Source: Dermabacteraceae bacterium TAE3-ERU5 (GTDB lineage: Bacteria; Actinomycetota; Actinomycetes; Actinomycetales; Dermabacteraceae). From it: a DNA stretch of 64,000 nt. The position numbers were made by a program, and so were the translations under genes. The DNA is taken from positions 217,644-281,643 of the forward strand of contig JAHUUK010000002.1 of the NCBI GenBank assembly GCA_019218375.1, written 5' to 3'. The notes beneath the pieces were generated by a model that did no database searches, was not told where the DNA came from, and worked only from the letters and a program-made list of their open reading frames with translations. Below are positions 61,048 to 64,000 of this stretch, in pieces. Positions within the stretch are counted from its first letter, which is position 1. Every line of letters begins with the position of its first letter.

Positions 61048-61812
61048 ATGGCTACCGCGCTACAAGCGTTCTCCAACCACGAATTCGGCACGATCCGAAC
61101 CATAACCTCCGACGGGCAGACCCTATTCTGCGGCAAGGACATCGCCACCGCCCTCGGCTACGCCAACACGAAAGACGCCCTAAGGCGCCACTGCAAGGGG
61201 GGCGTGAATTACTACCCCCTTGAAACCAACGGTCACATCCAACAGGTCGGATTCATCAGTGAGGGCGACCTGTACCGACTCATAGTCTTTTCCAAATTGC
61301 CTGCCGCCCAGCAGTTCGAGGCGTGGGTGTTCGACGAAGTACTCCCGTCCATCCACCGCCACGGCATGTACGTCATCGACGAGTTGTTGGCCGACGACGA
61401 GTTCTTGGAACGGGCGATCGTCACGATCCGCGCTGAGCGTGCCAAGCGTCTCGTCGCCGAACAGGCCCTGCTGGAGGCGGCACCGAAGGTGTCGTACTAC
61501 GACGTGGTGTTGGCTTCGCCGTCGCTGATCACCACCACCGAGATCGCCAAGGACTACGGGCTGTCGGCAAAGAAGCTCAACCAGATTCTGCGCGAAGAAG
61601 GTATCCAGTTCCGTCAATCGGGCCGCTGGTTCCTCTACGCCCGCTTCGCCGAGCAAGGCTACACCCAGTCCAAGACGCACGAGTACAATGAGGGCAAGAC
61701 CCGCACCCACATGTACTGGACACAGAAGGGGCGACTGTTCATCTACAACCTGCTCAAGCAGCAGCTCAGCCTCCTGCCGGTCATCGAGCAGACAGACAAA
61801 GGTTCCGCATGA
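61048..61812 (+). CDS. Phage antirepressor-like protein (Bro-N plus KilAC-type)
   Basis: A 254-residue protein from the ATG at 61048, with AAAAGGA upstream. It has an N-terminal Bro-N domain (FSNHEFGTIRTITSDGQTLF, DIATALGYANTKDALRRHC, VGFISEGDLYRLIVFSKLP) and a C-terminal KilAC-like domain (LITTTEIAKDYGLSAKKLNQ). Such proteins are phage or element antirepressors. The gene seems intact, unlike the polymerase beside it. Confidence 0.85.
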   Translation: MATALQAFSNHEFGTIRTITSDGQTLFCGKDIATALGYANTKDALRRHCKGGVNYYPLETNGHIQQVGFISEGDLYRLIVFSKLPAAQQFEAWVFDEVLPSIHRHGMYVIDELLADDEFLERAIVTIRAERAKRLVAEQALLEAAPKVSYYDVVLASPSLITTTEIAKDYGLSAKKLNQILREEGIQFRQSGRWFLYARFAEQGYTQSKTHEYNEGKTRTHMYWTQKGRLFIYNLLKQQLSLLPVIEQTDKGSA

Positions 61813-61985
61813 ACACCACGATGATCTTGCCCGACATTGAACTTGGGATTCCGCACGTAAACTCTCACGACTACCCGGACTAGACAGTGCTCAAGCAGAT
61901 ACAGCGAGCCGAGCTCGGATAACAGACCACTGGCCTGCATCTACTCACCGCGCTCGAGCGACACCTCCCGCAAAGAAAACGCTAG
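61809..61985 (+). pseudogene. Small broken frame after the antirepressor
   Basis: ATG overlaps the antirepressor stop: MNTTMILPDIELGIPHVNSH DYPD, TAG (61881), then TVLKQIQRAELG, TAA, then QTTGLHLLTALERHLPQRKR, TAG. The continuous amphipathic character suggests a gene with two in-frame stops. A CGCTCCG-type inverted repeat follows at about 61989-62008. Confidence 0.3.
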
Positions 61986-62043
61986 CCCGCTCCGAACGAC
62001 CGGAGCGAGCCAGCTGGCAACACCAAAAAGATTTGCGTACCGT

Positions 62044-62820
62044 CTAGTCCTCCAACAGCTCCCCCACCCCGTTCAGGATTTCGTTCGGGCGGAACGGGTG
62101 GTTTCCAACGTCTTTCTTGTCGGTGATGCCGCTCAGCACCAGTACGGTGTGCAGCCCGGCTTCCATGCCTGCCACGATGTCAGTATCCATGCGGTCGCCG
62201 ATCATGCCGGTGTTTTCGCTGTGTGCGCCGATCTTGTTGAGGGCGGAGCGGAACATCATCGGGTTCGGCTTTCCCACCACGTACGGCTGTTTGCCAGTGG
62301 CTTTCGTAATGAGCGCGCTGATCGCGCCGGTGGCAGGTATCAGGCCGTCGGCGCTGGGGCCGGTCGCGTCCGGGTTGGTGGCGATGAAGCGGGCGCCGCC
62401 GTCGATCAGGCGGATCGCTTTCGTGATCGATTCGAACGAATAGGTGCGGGTCTCCCCCACCACCACGAAGTCGGGGTCGCGGTCGGTCATCACGAAACCA
62501 GCTTCGTGCAGGGCGGTGACGATGCCGGCCTCGCCGATCACGTAGGCGGCGCTGCCGGACGCCTGTTCCTTCAGGAATGTGGCGGTGGCGAGGGCGGAGG
62601 TCCAGATGCGTTCTTCCGGCACGTCCAGGCCGGAATCGTGCAGGCGCGCGGCGAGGTCGCGCGGGGTGAAGATCGAATTGTTGGTGAGCACCAGGAACGG
62701 TGTTTCGGTATCGCTCCAGTGCTTGATTAGTTCCTTCGCTCCCGGCAGAGCCTTGTTTTCGTGGACAAGCACGCCGTCCATGTCGGTTAGCCAGCTGGTG
62801 ATCTCTGCTCGTGTACGCAT
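62044..62820 (-). CDS. HAD-superfamily IIA phosphatase (NagD-like)
   Basis: A 258-residue sugar- or nucleotide-phosphatase-like protein. Motif I is WLTDMDGVLVHENKALPG (two Asp), motif II LVLTNNSIF, the IIA cap has ATNPDATGPSADGLIPATGAI, and motif III VVGKPNPMMFRSAL with GDRMDTDIVAGMEAG. It is convergent with the accessory frames and marks return to core-like sequence. Substrate is not certain. Confidence 0.88.
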   Translation of the reverse strand: MRTRAEITSWLTDMDGVLVHENKALPGAKELIKHWSDTETPFLVLTNNSIFTPRDLAARLHDSGLDVPEERIWTSALATATFLKEQASGSAAYVIGEAGIVTALHEAGFVMTDRDPDFVVVGETRTYSFESITKAIRLIDGGARFIATNPDATGPSADGLIPATGAISALITKATGKQPYVVGKPNPMMFRSALNKIGAHSENTGMIGDRMDTDIVAGMEAGLHTVLVLSGITDKKDVGNHPFRPNEILNGVGELLED

Positions 62821-63011
62821 ATCCCCAGGTTATCGCCTTTTATTGCTGAACAGGCAAAACGGTTTCTAAACAGTGGGCAAACCCGCGGCTGTTCCCAGCC
62901 TGTCCACTTATCCACTTTTTAGTTGGGGCACTTTTCTTGACTGCCGAGCGTGTGGTTTTCTTTTAGCAATAGAAAGCGCATAGGCGCGCTTTGGAAGGAC
63001 CTTAAGCAACG

Positions 63012-63701
63012 ATGCTAGCTACAAGAAAACGCCTGTCCGCGGCCTCTGCGGCTCTGCTACTGTCACTCACCTTGGCTGCTTGCGGGCAAGATTCAGGGCC
63101 GACACCACCCGCTCCCTCCGCCGGTCGGGTCGAGCAAAAACAGGCTGCACCGGCCACACCAAAGCCGGAAGAAAAACCGGACCAGGACGATCCCCAGGTA
63201 ACGGGATTGCCGCGCGCAGACTATGACGGTAGCGGTCCGTCAGGGATCTACAAGGGGATACCTCCCGCCCCGCCGGATCCTGCCGACTTCCCCGGCATGA
63301 ACGAAAACACCGACGCCGGCGCAATTCAGACCTTGAAGTATTGGGATACGGCCCTTAACTACGCCATAGCCACCGGGGATGTCAGCTACGCAAGGAAATA
63401 CAGTGCATCGGAATGCGAGGAGTGCAAAAATCTCCTGACCACAGTAATTGAACGTCACAAAGAGGGCAAGTACGGAAAGAATCAGGTAACCGAATACTTT
63501 GAAAGCGAAGTGGAAAATATAGACAACACAAAGCATTACTTTATATACGGGCAAACTCATGGCTTCGTTCTCATGGAGAAAAGCAAGGAGGGGCCACCAG
63601 ACGGCTACTCTACGTACTATAGGGAAGCGACCATGAGCCACAACGGCCAGATATGGCTAGTTCTAGGCATGGGGTACAACTTCGAAAAAGGCAAAAGATG
63701 A
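63012..63701 (+). CDS. DUF6318-like lipoprotein
   Basis: A 229-residue exported protein with a clear signal (RKRLSAASAALLLSLTLAAC, lipobox LAAC at about residue 24) and a Pro/Lys-rich linker. It then has a DUF6318-type pattern (LKYWDTALNYAIATGDVSY, SASECEECKNLLTTVIERH) with a CEEC pair. Common in actinobacteria; function unknown. A short frame follows. Confidence 0.75.
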   Translation: MLATRKRLSAASAALLLSLTLAACGQDSGPTPPAPSAGRVEQKQAAPATPKPEEKPDQDDPQVTGLPRADYDGSGPSGIYKGIPPAPPDPADFPGMNENTDAGAIQTLKYWDTALNYAIATGDVSYARKYSASECEECKNLLTTVIERHKEGKYGKNQVTEYFESEVENIDNTKHYFIYGQTHGFVLMEKSKEGPPDGYSTYYREATMSHNGQIWLVLGMGYNFEKGKR

Positions 63702-63739
63702 CCCTGCGGTAATCTCTGAAAAAATGCCTTTTCGCTTTA

Positions 63740-63940
63740 ATGACAGTAATGCTCTGCATTGAATCATCAAAAATTAGTGCAATTGCAGATGAATCTTACT
63801 CAGACAGCGGAAAGGCGGGCGGCGAAAGTTTGTCGATCTATATAAAAAAGAAAACGGCAACACTTGACAATTCGAGGCCAAGAAAAACGGTTGCAAATAT
63901 TAAGCGTCATGCAAAAATGCCAATCATTCAAAACCTCTAG
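63740..63940 (+). CDS. Uncertain small frame
   Basis: A 66-residue frame with a hydrophobic start (MTVMLCIESSKISAIAD, weak signal-like) and a basic, AT-rich end. It follows the lipoprotein by 38 bp. It has no features of a known family and may not be a gene. Confidence 0.25.
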   Translation: MTVMLCIESSKISAIADESYSDSGKAGGESLSIYIKKKTATLDNSRPRKTVANIKRHAKMPIIQNL

Positions 63941-64000
63941 CGTCCTCACCAATTAAGAATCTAGTTTCTCACATCCGCCCCGAACACAACCCCCTCTGCG

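Noticed and set aside
48517..61985. Stop-codon reassignment to explain in-frame stops
   Set aside because: All core genes here end normally with TAA, TAG and TGA, and stops occur only inside accessory frames.
63740..63940. Confident secreted peptide gene
   Set aside because: Weak signal-like start and no family or ribosome site; kept only as a low-confidence entry.

Overview
The window is a piece of a high-GC Gram-positive (actinobacterial) chromosome. GTG starts are common and gene order is actinobacterial (fabD-fabH-acpP-fabF; hrcA-dnaJ-rsmE-phoH-ybeY-CBS/DUF21-era-leuA-recO-uppS; DUF3097, hemW, lepA, rpsT). The oleA/oleBC-fusion/oleD cluster is the arrangement known from actinobacteria such as Micrococcus. 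Several lipoproteins and small proteins suggest an Actinomycetaceae-like or related host, but the genus cannot be fixed from this sequence alone.

Layout. 1-3.1 kb: type II fatty acid synthesis genes. 3.1-8.1 kb: an accessory patch with tandem small membrane-protein/HTH modules, a GTGCAC-centred repeat cluster, a membrane-anchored DUF1524 nuclease-like protein, tRNA-Asn and tRNA-Met, degenerate sequence, a lipoprotein and a conjugation-type membrane protein broken by one in-frame stop. 8.1-31.8 kb: housekeeping genes, mostly on the minus strand: dnaG, dgt, dusB, glyS, a zur-like regulator, uppS, recO, leuA, era, ybeY, phoH, rsmE, dnaJ, and hrcA with a CIRCE operator, then hemW, lepA, a PemK-like protein and rpsT. 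A second GTGCAC repeat cluster and a 25-bp tandem array lie between rpsT and holA. 31.9-35.1 kb: competence genes comEC and comEA. 35.3-40.7 kb: a VKOR-like protein and the long-chain olefin cluster oleD, oleBC, oleA. 40.9-48.4 kb: tdk, putA, a YeiH-type transporter and small membrane or lipoproteins.

48.4-62.0 kb is an accessory island, visibly AT-richer between about 48.5 and 58.2 kb. It holds a type III restriction-modification pair in which both subunits carry in-frame stops. Next is an apparently intact two-gene system: a giant GIY-YIG-like/SF2 helicase/gamma-type N6-methyltransferase fusion and a partner of the 'restriction subunit M' type. It then holds an XRE regulator followed by a broken ImmA/IrrE gene, a shattered phage-type DNA polymerase, an intact Bro-N antirepressor-like gene and other small broken phage frames. 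The chromosome resumes with a NagD-type HAD phosphatase and a DUF6318-like lipoprotein.

Most core genes sit in translationally coupled strings with 1-8 bp overlaps. The accessory genes show decay, mostly single in-frame stops, except for the GIY-YIG/helicase/methylase pair and the Bro-N gene. That makes the intact pair the best candidate for an active, poorly described defence system.
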